Shown piece after piece: positions 1-7,263 of a stretch of 64,000 bases of DNA. Position numbers and translations under genes: made by a program. Below the pieces are notes generated by a model. The model did no database searches. It worked only from the letters and a program-made list of their open reading frames with translations, and was not told where the DNA came from. The DNA is from Paraburkholderia sp. FT54 (GTDB lineage: Bacteria; Pseudomonadota; Gammaproteobacteria; Burkholderiales; Burkholderiaceae): positions 2,790,001-2,854,000 of the forward strand of contig NZ_CP134195.1 in the NCBI RefSeq assembly GCF_031585635.1, given 5' to 3'. Position 1 is the stretch's first letter. Each line of letters opens with the position of its first letter.

Positions 1-428
1 GGCGCGTCCTGCGCGGGATCCATCGGATCTTTTTCCGGCAGCACGATATGCACGCGTGCAAGCAGCACGCCGTCCATCTTCTCCAGCGTTTCGGACAGCT
101 CCTGCGAAAGTCCGTACACGTAGCGCACGCGATCTTCCTCGGGGCTCGAAATCAACCCCTGGCGGCTGAATAGTTCACCGAGATTCGCATGGCCACCGCG
201 CGGCAACGCATACGCGCTGGCCAACTCCGTGGCGACCACGGCGTCGGCGTCGTCGACCGAGATGTTCCATGTCCGGTCCGCGTTGCGCTCTTTGTAGCCG
301 TTGATACCGTGATGGCTCAGCGCAGCGACGATACGGTTCGCCTGGTCCTCGTCCAGGCCTTCAAAAAGCGAGGTCTTGCAGCCGGCGAGGAGGAGCAGGA
401 CCGGCAACAACATTAAGGCGCGGCGCAT
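1..428 (-). CDS. sctJ: SctJ, type III secretion inner-membrane ring lipoprotein (partial, 3' end outside window)
   Basis: Translating the minus strand from the ATG at 428 gives a short signal peptide ending in a lipobox (LLAGC, Cys17), then KTSLFEGLDEDQANRIVAAL and, further on, ARVHIVLPEKDP. These are hallmarks of the YscJ/PrgK/HrcJ family, which forms the periplasmic-facing inner ring of the injectisome basal body. About 142 codons are visible and the rest lies beyond base 1. The start overlaps the sctI stop by one base (TGATG), implying translational coupling. It is the last visible gene of the sctC-D-E-F-G-I-J operon. Confidence 0.9.
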   Translation of the reverse strand, partial: MRRALMLLPVLLLLAGCKTSLFEGLDEDQANRIVAALSHHGINGYKERNADRTWNISVDDADAVVATELASAYALPRGGHANLGELFSRQGLISSPEEDRVRYVYGLSQELSETLEKMDGVLLARVHIVLPEKDPMDPAQDA

Positions 429-751
429 CAGCTTCGCTGCGACAACGTCTGGATTGCACGGCCGGCCTCGTCGGCGACGCGCACTGTCATCTGCACCCGC
501 ACCGCGAAGGAACCCATGTCGGCCTGAAGACGCAGCAGGTCGGAAGTCGAGATGCGGCCGGAGTCGAGTTGGTCGAGGTGCTGCGACAGTTGCTGCGTGG
601 ATGCGTCCTGCGCGTCCTGGGCGCGCGTGAGCAGGCGCTCGATCAGCGAACCTTCGTCGGCTGCTCCGTCAGTGGGCAGGCCGGTGCCACGAGACACAGG
701 GGACAGCGCGTCGGCTTGCGGCGCAATGGGTGTGACTGGAAGTTGCAACAT
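428..751 (-). CDS. sctI: SctI, probable type III secretion inner rod protein
   Basis: This 107-residue protein is reckoned from the ATG at 751, which follows a GAGG-type ribosome site. A longer reading from 784 overlaps the upstream gene. The C-terminal half (ISTSDLLRLQADMGSFAVRV then QMTVRVADEAGRAIQTLSQ) is the amphipathic helix expected of YscI/PrgJ inner rod subunits, which polymerise beneath the needle. Small size, lack of a signal peptide and position between the TPR gene and sctJ match the yscE-F-G-H-I-J order. The family is short and divergent, so the call leans partly on synteny. Confidence 0.75.
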   Translation of the reverse strand: MLQLPVTPIAPQADALSPVSRGTGLPTDGAADEGSLIERLLTRAQDAQDASTQQLSQHLDQLDSGRISTSDLLRLQADMGSFAVRVQMTVRVADEAGRAIQTLSQRS

Positions 752-752
752 A

Positions 753-1217
753 TCAATGCCCGCCTCGAATAGACAGTCGATCAATGGTTGAAATGGGAGC
801 CGTAGCGCGTGCGGCCTGCGCGGCGCGCGCCGCGCGAGCGTGGACAGCGCATTCAGGCAGGTTCATGAAAGCGGCCGCCATCGAACTGGCGCCAGGTTCG
901 CCGCCGTCGGCCACCGCTATCAGCGTTCGCGAGCCGAGCGCGTAGTGACCTTCGAAAATCTGGGACACGCCGAGCCATGCGCGCGCCAGCGCGCTGTCGG
1001 GTGCGACGTCAAGCGCGCGGCCAAACAGCAACGACGCATTGCGATAGTTCGCGCGATCGAGCTCGATCAGGCCCAACCCGAGGTATGGAAAAGCCCGCTG
1101 CGGATACAGCAACGCGAGCCGCTCAAACAGATAGCGCGCCTCGTCGAAGCGTCGATGGACGCGGGCGTAATGGCCGATCGAAATCAGCAGTTCAAGTGTG
1201 TCGTCCTGCATCTGCAT
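753..1217 (-). CDS. sctG: SctG-like TPR protein, probable needle co-chaperone of the type III system
   Basis: The product is about 154 residues from the ATG at 1217; a TTG at 1268 would add 17. It is helical, with two or three tetratricopeptide-like units (RRFDEARYLFERLALLYPQR, PYLGLGLIELDRANYRNASL, FGRALDVAPDSALARAWLGV). YscG/PscG co-chaperones and HrpB1-type proteins are TPR proteins of this size. YscG acts with YscE to keep needle subunits monomeric in the cytoplasm. Lying between the candidate needle gene and sctI supports that role. It could instead be an LcrH-type translocator chaperone, but no translocator gene is adjacent. Confidence 0.65.
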   Translation of the reverse strand: MQMQDDTLELLISIGHYARVHRRFDEARYLFERLALLYPQRAFPYLGLGLIELDRANYRNASLLFGRALDVAPDSALARAWLGVSQIFEGHYALGSRTLIAVADGGEPGASSMAAAFMNLPECAVHARAARAAQAARATAPISTIDRLSIRGGH

Positions 1218-1274
1218 GGTTCCCGAAGACGCCGCGCGGGCGTCTCCGTCCTGGTTAAAGGGAATCAAAGAACG

Positions 1275-1592
1275 TTAGTGGGAGGCGCGTGCCGTTTCCT
1301 TTTGTGCGTCGGTCAAACCCTGCACACAAGCCGTCGCCACGCTCTGTGTCGTGTTGACCGAGCCCATCGCCTGCTGGACCTGCATCATTGCGGTGTTCTG
1401 CTGTTTGTCGTCGGTGCCTTCGGCCTGTTGCAGCTTGTTGTCAAAATCCTTGTTCTGCTTCTCGAGGATCTTCGCCAGCACTTCGGCCACTTTCTGGCTG
1501 GACAGGCCGCCGCCCGCGCCTACCGTCGAGCCGCCGCCCGCCATGCCGGCGCCGCCCAGATTCGGGGACATCATCGTATTGACATCATTCAT
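1275..1592 (-). CDS. sctF: SctF candidate, type III secretion needle subunit
   Basis: This is a 105-residue protein with no signal peptide. It has a flexible Gly/Met-rich N-terminus (to about residue 30) and then a helical, Gln/Asn/Lys-rich body (QKVAEVLAKILEKQNKDF). An AAGGA ribosome site precedes the ATG. Size, helical composition and position between the SctE-like and SctG-like co-chaperone genes fit a YscF/HrpA-type filament protein. Differences from classical needles are the Gly-rich N-terminal tail and a single Cys near residue 89. The sequence alone is not a convincing match, so the assignment rests mainly on gene order. Confidence 0.6.
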   Translation of the reverse strand: MNDVNTMMSPNLGGAGMAGGGSTVGAGGGLSSQKVAEVLAKILEKQNKDFDNKLQQAEGTDDKQQNTAMMQVQQAMGSVNTTQSVATACVQGLTDAQKETARASH

Positions 1593-1609
1593 ATTCTCGA
1601 TTCCTTAAG

Positions 1610-1864
1610 TTATCGCGCGTGAGTGAAGCTGACGCTTCGTTCAACCACTTGTCGAGCCGCGCGCAAACACTCGACAAGGAGAGTCAATTCGTTCTTCACG
1701 GCTGGCGATGCGCTCGCCAGTGCAACGTTCAGGCAGCCGATCTCAACCGTCAGCCGCGCTGCGATTGCCTCGCGCCCCGCGCCGCCGGCTTCGGCAAGTT
1801 GAGTTTCGAGCGGCAAGTCGGCGCACGCGCCGAGCGTGCTTTTACTTGCAGCTCTTGGAGACAT
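1610..1864 (-). CDS. sctE: SctE-like small protein (EscE/YscE/SsaE needle co-chaperone family), overlaps sctD
   Basis: This 84-residue reading frame starts at the ATG at 1864, inside the last 23 bases of sctD and in another frame. The body (LETQLAEAGGAGREAIAARL through CLRAARQVVERSV) is a two-helix hairpin of the kind seen in YscE/SsaE proteins, which pair with the TPR protein SctG to hold the needle subunit. Its place immediately before the candidate needle gene matches yscD-E-F-G. A TTG near 1816 is an alternative start that would avoid the overlap. Confidence 0.6.
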   Translation of the reverse strand: MSPRAASKSTLGACADLPLETQLAEAGGAGREAIAARLTVEIGCLNVALASASPAVKNELTLLVECLRAARQVVERSVSFTHAR

Positions 1865-2939
1865 GGCCAGCGTCCATAAACAATTCGTATACCGAACCAT
1901 CGTCGTCGCGCGTGATATCCGCCGTGCAGGCCGAAATTCGCGTGACCCGTCCGATCGGCAGCCGCGCGCCGACGAAGTAGCGCACCCCGTGCGCGTCGGT
2001 GAGCCAGGTCGCGTGAGGACTGGCGAGCAGGTTGAGCCCAAGCGCGTCGAGCGGAACGCGCACCCGTTTTCCCTGCTGCACGTGACCGGGAAAAGCGAGA
2101 TTGCGCAGCCCGTTGATCTCGCCGCGCGCCTGACGCGCCACGCGTGCGTAGTCCCACGATTCGGGCGATAGAAAGCCGCGGGCATCGGGCAGGGTCGCGG
2201 TGAATTCACCGGGTTGCCCAGGGCGTACTTGCGCGCCGCGGTAGTAACGCGCGAGAAATTCGCCGACCTGCTCCTGCAGTTGCGCGAGCACGATTACATG
2301 CATGACCGGCGCCCGCTGGCGCGACCAGGCACTGGCCGTCAGCGCTGCCAGATCGGTAGCCGACTGCACGTAGCCTTCATAGACGAGCGCGCCGGAATTC
2401 CGGTCGAGATGCGTCGTCACCAGGCTAAACGCGTCGTTGGTTCGCGGCGCACGCGGTGCGCTCCACCAGGAGCCCGACGTGATCCCCAAGAGCAACGCAA
2501 ACGCAACCGGCGTTGCGAAGACGGTCGCCTTCGCAACGGGCGACGCGTCGGACCAGCGTTTTGCGATATACGCGAGCGGTGCATGGCGCAGCAGGTAGGC
2601 GTACTCAGCGTGCCGCGCCGTCGCGTCGCCCGGCGTACCGCGGCCACCGAACTGAAAGGTGGCCGCGCCTGCTGAAAAGCGCGCGCCACGTGCCAACAGC
2701 ACGCGCCGGCCCGGCGCCAAGCGTCGCCCGAACGCGGCCACGCCTGGCTGATGCGCGACCAACGCGAGCGTCGCATCGATCAATTCGATGGTGGCATGAA
2801 GCGGTTCGACGCCTTCGTCTAGCACCATCAGGTCCACCTCCGCGCCGCTGCCTATCCGGGTCGGCTTCGCGGCTGTCAACGCCATGCTCGCGCCGGCGTG
2901 CAGTCCGTTAGTTACGACGATTAGCGCGTCAGCGGTCAC
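1842..2939 (-). CDS. sctD: SctD, type III secretion inner-membrane ring protein with FHA-like domain
   Basis: The product is 365 residues. Residues 1-105 form an FHA-like beta domain (RIGSGAEVDLMVLDEGVEP is typical). One membrane helix follows at about 136-155, then a periplasmic part of roughly 200 residues. That is the architecture of YscD/EscD/PrgH, which build the outer part of the inner-membrane ring and contact SctC and SctJ. The start overlaps the end of sctC by 11 bases and the end overlaps sctE by 23, so translation is coupled through the operon. The protein is full length for the family. Confidence 0.88.
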   Translation of the reverse strand: MTADALIVVTNGLHAGASMALTAAKPTRIGSGAEVDLMVLDEGVEPLHATIELIDATLALVAHQPGVAAFGRRLAPGRRVLLARGARFSAGAATFQFGGRGTPGDATARHAEYAYLLRHAPLAYIAKRWSDASPVAKATVFATPVAFALLLGITSGSWWSAPRAPRTNDAFSLVTTHLDRNSGALVYEGYVQSATDLAALTASAWSRQRAPVMHVIVLAQLQEQVGEFLARYYRGAQVRPGQPGEFTATLPDARGFLSPESWDYARVARQARGEINGLRNLAFPGHVQQGKRVRVPLDALGLNLLASPHATWLTDAHGVRYFVGARLPIGRVTRISACTADITRDDDGSVYELFMDAGHVSKSCK

Positions 2940-4992
2940 GGCCGTTCTCCCGAGACGTTTTGCTTACGGCCGGCAAGCTGTCCGGTAGCGCTGGAATTGA
3001 TACGGCCGACTGCGGCGTGTACGGTCTCTCGGGGCGCACCAGCGTGCGCAACGAGGCCTCGATGGCTTGCGTCGTGTTGACGGGCGTCGGTTGCCCGGGC
3101 CCGAGCGCCTTCGGCACCGCGTTGGCCGGTGCCGACGCCATCGCGGTCCAGCCAGCCGGACTAACGGCCTCGCCCACCTGAGCGGAGGGCCCACTCGATC
3201 CCGGCGGTCCACTCATCGAGCCCATATCGGCGAGCGTCGCATTCGGCACGGCGTCGCCCGACGGGTGCTTCAGGCGCGGAGTAATCAGGATCATCCGTTC
3301 GAGACGTTCATGCGTAGTCTCGGTACTGCGAAACAAGGCGCCGACGTAAGGCACGTCGCCGAGCAGAGGCACCTTCGATGCGCTGCTTTCGCTGCGTTCG
3401 TATTGATAACCGCCTATCAGAAGACTCTCGCCGTCGCGCACGACCGCCTGAGTGACGATCGAATGGTTGTCGACCTTCGGAATACCGTCCACCGAAGTCG
3501 ACGAATCGAATGTGCCGTCCTCGATCTGGATGTTGAGCCGGATATTGCGGCGCGGGTCGGCGCTCGATTCCACGCTCGGCGTCACCTTCAGCGTGAGCCC
3601 CGTGTCGATGTTGAAGAGATCGACAGCCTGGTTGCCCGCTACGCGCACATAGACCGAACTGCGCGAGGTCAACGACGCTTCCATGTTGTTCAGGGTGAGC
3701 ACCTGCGGGCGCGACGACACACGCGCTCGGCCGGCATCTTCCAAGGCATGAATCTGTGCAAACAGGTATTGCGCCGAGTTGCCGACCAGCGTCGCGAGAT
3801 TCAGTCCGCTCGCCGCGCCGGCCGCCGTCAGCAGGCTCGTCGCGCCGAAGCTGAGCGGCGCGTTCGCGGTGCCGGAAGCGACGTTGATACGCCCATTCGC
3901 GCCGCCCCAACTGATGCCGAGCGAGCGCGCCGCATTCGACGACAGGTCGATCACTACCGCGTCGATTTCAACCAGCTCCTGCGGTTGATCGAGCATCGTG
4001 ATCGCGCGTTCGTAATTCGGCATCATTGAGACGACGTCGCTGATCACCACCGCGTTCGTGCGTTGATCGGCAACGATGTTGCGCCGCGCGGGCGTGGCGG
4101 CCGGCTTCACGGTGTCAGACGCGGGCAGCGGCGGCGGCTCGTTGTCGCTATCGGGCGGTGCGCCGGCAAGGCCAAGCCCGAGCAGGCTCGGCAAGGGTGG
4201 CGGGCCGCCACGCGCGCTGCGGGTGTCGCGGGGTTTTGGCGCGTTCGGTGCGCTTGCCTGCCACGTGTCCGCCATCAGCCGGCGCAGCAGCGAAGCCACG
4301 CCCGGCACGACCTGATCCTGGGATCCGATCGTGTAGTGGACATCCTGGGCCTGCGCGTAGCGCAACGGGAAAACGCGGATGACGGTTTCGTCGAAGGACG
4401 GCTCGACGGTGGCCTGCCGCTGCGCCTTGTCGATTGCGTCCGCGACCGCGTCGGTGAATTTCGACGGCCCGGCAATCCTGATGGTCGTCGCCGAGTATTT
4501 GATCGGCAGACGGGCGTCGTCGAGATCCAGATTGCGTAGCAGAGCCGCGACTGCTTCGCGCGTCATCGGCGCAAACGGGATGATCCGGCTGCGCACGTCC
4601 GACGCCGTCGCAACGTGCATCGCTTTGCCGTCGAAATACCAGACGAGGCCGTAAGCCTCGACCAGCTGGATGAATAGATTGCCGGGCGTGTCGTCGAATC
4701 GGCCGTTGACCGTGCCTTTTACGTCCCGCCCAATGTCGGCGGTCATCCCCTCGACGGCAAGGACGTCGCGCAATACATCGGGCAGTGGCGCGCCGTTGAC
4801 CGCGTAATGAATCGGCGCCCCGTGCCATACAGGCGTCGCAGCGTCGGCCACGGGGACCAGCAACACTGCCCAGACCACTCCAAGCGGGCCCGCGATGTGA
4901 CGCTTCACGGCTCGGCTAGCGCGCGTCGGCAGCGTCGCGACCGTGTAGCCGCTCTTCTGAATCTTCGAATCGTTGCGCCGCATCATAAGCAT
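2929..4992 (-). CDS. sctC: SctC, type III secretion outer-membrane secretin
   Basis: The product is 687 residues and starts 6 bases after an AGGGA ribosome site. A long basic N-terminus leads to a signal peptide ending near residue 51 (VADA-A). N0/N1 ring domains span about 55-240, with a Pro-rich linker at 246-303. The secretin core follows, with the family signature VPLLGDVPYVGALF at 541-554 and MILITPRLKHP after it. A Pro/Ser-rich tail after 590 probably serves pilotin or membrane targeting. SctC forms the outer-membrane pore through which the needle emerges. It is the first gene of the minus-strand operon, whose promoter should lie in 5000-5230. Confidence 0.93.
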   Translation of the reverse strand: MLMMRRNDSKIQKSGYTVATLPTRASRAVKRHIAGPLGVVWAVLLVPVADAATPVWHGAPIHYAVNGAPLPDVLRDVLAVEGMTADIGRDVKGTVNGRFDDTPGNLFIQLVEAYGLVWYFDGKAMHVATASDVRSRIIPFAPMTREAVAALLRNLDLDDARLPIKYSATTIRIAGPSKFTDAVADAIDKAQRQATVEPSFDETVIRVFPLRYAQAQDVHYTIGSQDQVVPGVASLLRRLMADTWQASAPNAPKPRDTRSARGGPPPLPSLLGLGLAGAPPDSDNEPPPLPASDTVKPAATPARRNIVADQRTNAVVISDVVSMMPNYERAITMLDQPQELVEIDAVVIDLSSNAARSLGISWGGANGRINVASGTANAPLSFGATSLLTAAGAASGLNLATLVGNSAQYLFAQIHALEDAGRARVSSRPQVLTLNNMEASLTSRSSVYVRVAGNQAVDLFNIDTGLTLKVTPSVESSADPRRNIRLNIQIEDGTFDSSTSVDGIPKVDNHSIVTQAVVRDGESLLIGGYQYERSESSASKVPLLGDVPYVGALFRSTETTHERLERMILITPRLKHPSGDAVPNATLADMGSMSGPPGSSGPSAQVGEAVSPAGWTAMASAPANAVPKALGPGQPTPVNTTQAIEASLRTLVRPERPYTPQSAVSIPALPDSLPAVSKTSRENGRDR

Positions 4993-5057
4993 TAAAAATC
5001 CCTGCCACGTTTATTGATTACGTTGGCGAGAATTTAATGGCGTTCTCAGATGCTCAG

Positions 5058-5075
5058 GTCATACACATGTAAGAC
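5058..5075. promoter_or_regulatory. Imperfect dyad GTCATAC-N4-GTAAGAC upstream of sctC
   Basis: A 7-4-7 inverted repeat with one mismatch lies 66 bases upstream of the sctC start. It repeats the perfect dyad at 5204-5221, which suggests two operator copies for one regulator controlling the divergent sct operon and regulator gene. The binding protein is not known. Confidence 0.45.
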
Positions 5076-5182
5076 ATAACAAGTGGACCAATGCTGCGAC
5101 ATTATCGCTCTTTCCATGGACCGGGAATGTCGATATGCCAGCGATCGTATTGAGCACGCCGACTCACATATCCCGAAATTAG

Positions 5183-5221
5183 GACGTCAATTCAATAATT
5201 GGCGTCATACATCTGTATGAC
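5183..5221. promoter_or_regulatory. Two overlapping dyads in the sctC / RHH-gene intergenic region
   Basis: Bases 5204-5221 hold a perfect 7-bp inverted repeat (GTCATAC, 4-base spacer, GTATGAC). Bases 5183-5206 hold a 10-bp inverted repeat with one mismatch (GACGTCAATT / AATTGGCGTC) that overlaps it. The 409-base gap 4993-5401 is visibly richer in A/T than its surroundings. Apart from these dyads I see no convincing gene in it; a 70-codon frame at 5199-5411 overlaps the operator and is not believable. Confidence 0.5.
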
Positions 5222-5401
5222 CCCCTTTTTCCGCACAGAGAGAGGATTGACGAATCGCACTTCGATCAATCCAGCCATGACATATGACCCGCTCGATCCA
5301 CACGACAGTTACCAGGATTTTTCAGATGTCTCCGGGATATTCACGAAGCACGGCGTCCTAACGGAGGTTCCGCATCCTTCAATTCCTACAAAAGCCCTCA
5401 C

Positions 5402-5722
5402 ATGCGGATGACACAGTATTGCAATTTCACGCCTCAGCTAGCGAGACCGAGGCTACGCTCCGTCAGAATCAACGGATTGGCAACCTGCTTGCGACTCGAG
5501 GAAATTTACTGGCGAATCATCGAGGAAATCGCGCGTCAGGAATCTCTGACAGTAGGCAAACTGATTTCCAAATGGGCTCTTGAAATCGACTTGACACAGG
5601 AGACAATCTGTAATTTCACCGGCTTCATCAGAATTATCTGCGTCACTCAAATACTAGAACAAATACATCCGATCGATCTGAAGACAATTGACCCCGACAC
5701 ACCCCGCAATTTCTCTCAATAA
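5402..5722 (+). CDS. Ribbon-helix-helix domain protein (RHH_4-like), putative regulator
   Basis: This 106-residue protein is divergent from sctC. Residues 18-85 (RSVRINGLATCLRLEEIYWR then IIEEIARQESLTVGKLISKW) match the pattern of the RHH_4 family: R-S-V-R-G-x-x-T-S-x-x-L-E-x-x-[FY]-W, a helix, and a second helix ending in an N-x-[ST]-x-x-[IL]-R segment. Such proteins are DNA-binding dimers. Codon use is less GC-biased than in neighbours, suggesting acquisition with the secretion genes. There is no clear ribosome site before the ATG at 5402; the ATG at 5408 is an alternative. Neighbouring dyads suggest autoregulation and control of the sct operon, which is inference. Confidence 0.6.
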   Translation: MRMTQYCNFTPQLARPRLRSVRINGLATCLRLEEIYWRIIEEIARQESLTVGKLISKWALEIDLTQETICNFTGFIRIICVTQILEQIHPIDLKTIDPDTPRNFSQ

Positions 5723-5759
5723 CCAACAGGAGGTTTATCTTAAAAATCGATGCAGGACG

Positions 5760-5777
5760 GTGATAGCGCACTATCGC
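5760..5777. promoter_or_regulatory. Dyad GTGATAG-N4-CTATCGC upstream of the harpin-like gene
   Basis: This inverted repeat has the same 7-4-7 geometry and the same GTnATAn core as the dyads at 5058 and 5204, with one mismatch between arms. It lies 60 bases before the start of the gene at 5838. It could be a third site for the same regulator. Confidence 0.4.
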
Positions 5778-5837
5778 TTAATTACTCAAGCTAAGTAAGC
5801 AACCAATCAGTTTAACTTTTAGGACACAGACTAGATC

Positions 5838-6296
5838 ATGGCTAATTCAATCAACGACATGGGCGACAGCACGTCATTCGACATGGGCGACATGGGCGGC
5901 GGCATGGGCGACATGCAGACAACGGCGCTAGATAGCCCGACGGGCGACCCCGGTTCCACCGTGCAGATGTTCGCTCCCGACGACTCCGACAATATGGGCG
6001 ACACGCAGCCGACCTTAGCCGCCGCTGCGCAGGATGCCGGCGGCCAGGCCGCACCAGCGACCGCTGCGCAAGGCGCCGGCGGCCAAGCCGCACAAGCCAC
6101 CGCTGCGCCGAAGCCGGCCGCCGCAGCAGCGCCGCAGGCGGGCGGTGGCGCCGCGGGCATGGCAAACCTGATGGGCCCGATCATGGACATGGTCAAAGCA
6201 GCCATTTCCGCCGCGACGCAAGTGGCTCCGCCGCTGCTTGGCATGATCACGTCGCTGATGGGCGGAGCGGGGGCGGCAGGCGCTGGCAAAGCTTGA
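5838..6296 (+). CDS. Gly/Ala/Met-rich secreted protein candidate, harpin-like
   Basis: This 152-residue protein has a striking composition. It contains no Cys, Trp, Tyr, Arg, His or Glu, and is dominated by Gly, Ala, Met and Asp. The N-terminus has MGD repeats (residues 8-26). The middle carries two near-copies of an AQxAGGQAAxATAA unit (about 61-92). The C-terminal third is a hydrophobic helix pair (GMANLMGPIMDMVKAAISAA onward). Glycine-rich, Cys-free, acidic, leaderless proteins beside a type III cluster are typical of harpins and helper proteins; a translocon or filament component is also possible. No homolog is recognised by name. It is probably a real gene, given its good codon use and its isolation between regulatory regions. 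Confidence 0.65.
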   Translation: MANSINDMGDSTSFDMGDMGGGMGDMQTTALDSPTGDPGSTVQMFAPDDSDNMGDTQPTLAAAAQDAGGQAAPATAAQGAGGQAAQATAAPKPAAAAAPQAGGGAAGMANLMGPIMDMVKAAISAATQVAPPLLGMITSLMGGAGAAGAGKA

Positions 6297-6803
6297 TGCG
6301 AGCCTAAAGTAAACGGCCGACGCAGTTGCATCGGCCAGATTCGGGGCGGTTCAACTGCGGGCCGCCCCGCTTCCAATCCCGCTAATTCAATCATGACGAG
6401 ATCATTCATCCCGCCGACTGCGGCCGCCGAACCCTTCGCGCACGGCATCGCGCTCGCCTGCGTAGTCACGGAGATTGGTCTGGCGAGCCTGAAGGTCCGG
6501 CGAGTCCCGGCGGCGGCTCGCGAGCGTTGAAGCCTGAACGCGTGAGGCGCAATACGCGAGGCGCGCCGCGCGTCAGGCGCCGCCGCCCTGCCCGCCGCAA
6601 CGCGGCAAATATAGCCGACGCTGTACAATAGCGCGCCTGACGCGAGCTTTTCCGGCCTCGCCTGGCCGCACACCGCACCGTCTGCGCCTGGTTTGCCTGC
6701 CCGATCCATCGCGTGCGTGTTGAGTATTTCCATGCCGGGTCGCGCGTTTAGCGCCCGCATTTAGTCCGTGTTCCGTCACCTGCGTTTCATCCGACTCTTG
6801 CCC
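6297..6803. other. Intergenic region with two hairpins, no convincing gene
   Basis: After the harpin-like gene there is a hairpin GGCCGA/TCGGCC (6315-6336) and then a GC stem GGGGCGG/CCGCCCC (6343-6368) without a T-run. Together they may end transcription. The rest is ordinary GC-rich sequence. TACAAT at 6624-6629 could be a -10 element for the downstream pseudogene and fumA, but no matching -35 is obvious. Confidence 0.4.
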
Positions 6804-7194
6804 ATGTCCGCTCAGCGATCCGACTCCGCCCATCAGCGCCGCCCGATGCGTCCGGTCCTCGCCGTCATCTTCATGAGCCGCTGGTTGCAGTTGCCGCTGT
6901 ATCTGGGCCTGATCGTCGCGCAAGGTGTCTACGTCGAACGCCGGCGTGCTCAAAGTCAAATTGTCGATGGCGCTGATCAGCATCTCGTCGATCCATCTGC
7001 TGAAAACTTTCATCAGCCCCGATCAGAACACGACGCATACGATCATGTGGCAAGTCATCATTCACGTCGCGTTTCTCGTCTCGGCAATCGTGATGGCGGT
7101 GGTCGACCGCCTCACCACGCGTACGCATCCCGAGCATTTCGAGAGCCCACGGTGCTGCACGCCGTGGGTACTGTCAAAGGTTCCATTCCCCTGA
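6804..7194 (+). pseudogene. UPF0114 (YqhA/TIGR00645) membrane protein, internal deletion and frameshift
   Basis: The first part (from the ATG at 6846; 6804 is an in-frame earlier ATG) encodes the family N-terminus FMSRWLQLPLYLGLIVAQGVYV. Immediately after TACGTC near 6935 the reading continues in a different frame as NAGVLKVKLSMALISISSIH and MWQVIIHVAFLVSAIVMAVV, which is the family C-terminus. Compared with E. coli YqhA about 69 residues are missing, including the central membrane helices. The two halves are out of frame, so no full protein can be made. The gene sits just upstream of fumA. Whether the deletion is real or an assembly error cannot be told from sequence. Confidence 0.75.
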
Positions 7195-7263
7195 AGGCGC
7201 ACGACTGACTCGCGCTGCCCTGCGAGTCCGACAACAAGCGCCAATGTCCCCACTGAGCTAGCC

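Noticed and set aside
1842..2209. Long minus- and plus-strand frames over sctD and sctE
   Set aside because: They are shadows of sctD in other frames; only the last 84 codons of one minus-strand frame look like a protein.
4993..5230. PIP/hrpII box (TTCG-N16-TTCG) before sctC
   Set aside because: No convincing pair of TTCG elements with that spacing was found upstream of sctC.
5199..5411. 70-codon frame starting in the operator region
   Set aside because: It starts at a TTG inside the dyad, has no ribosome site, no recognisable protein pattern, and overlaps the regulatory repeats.
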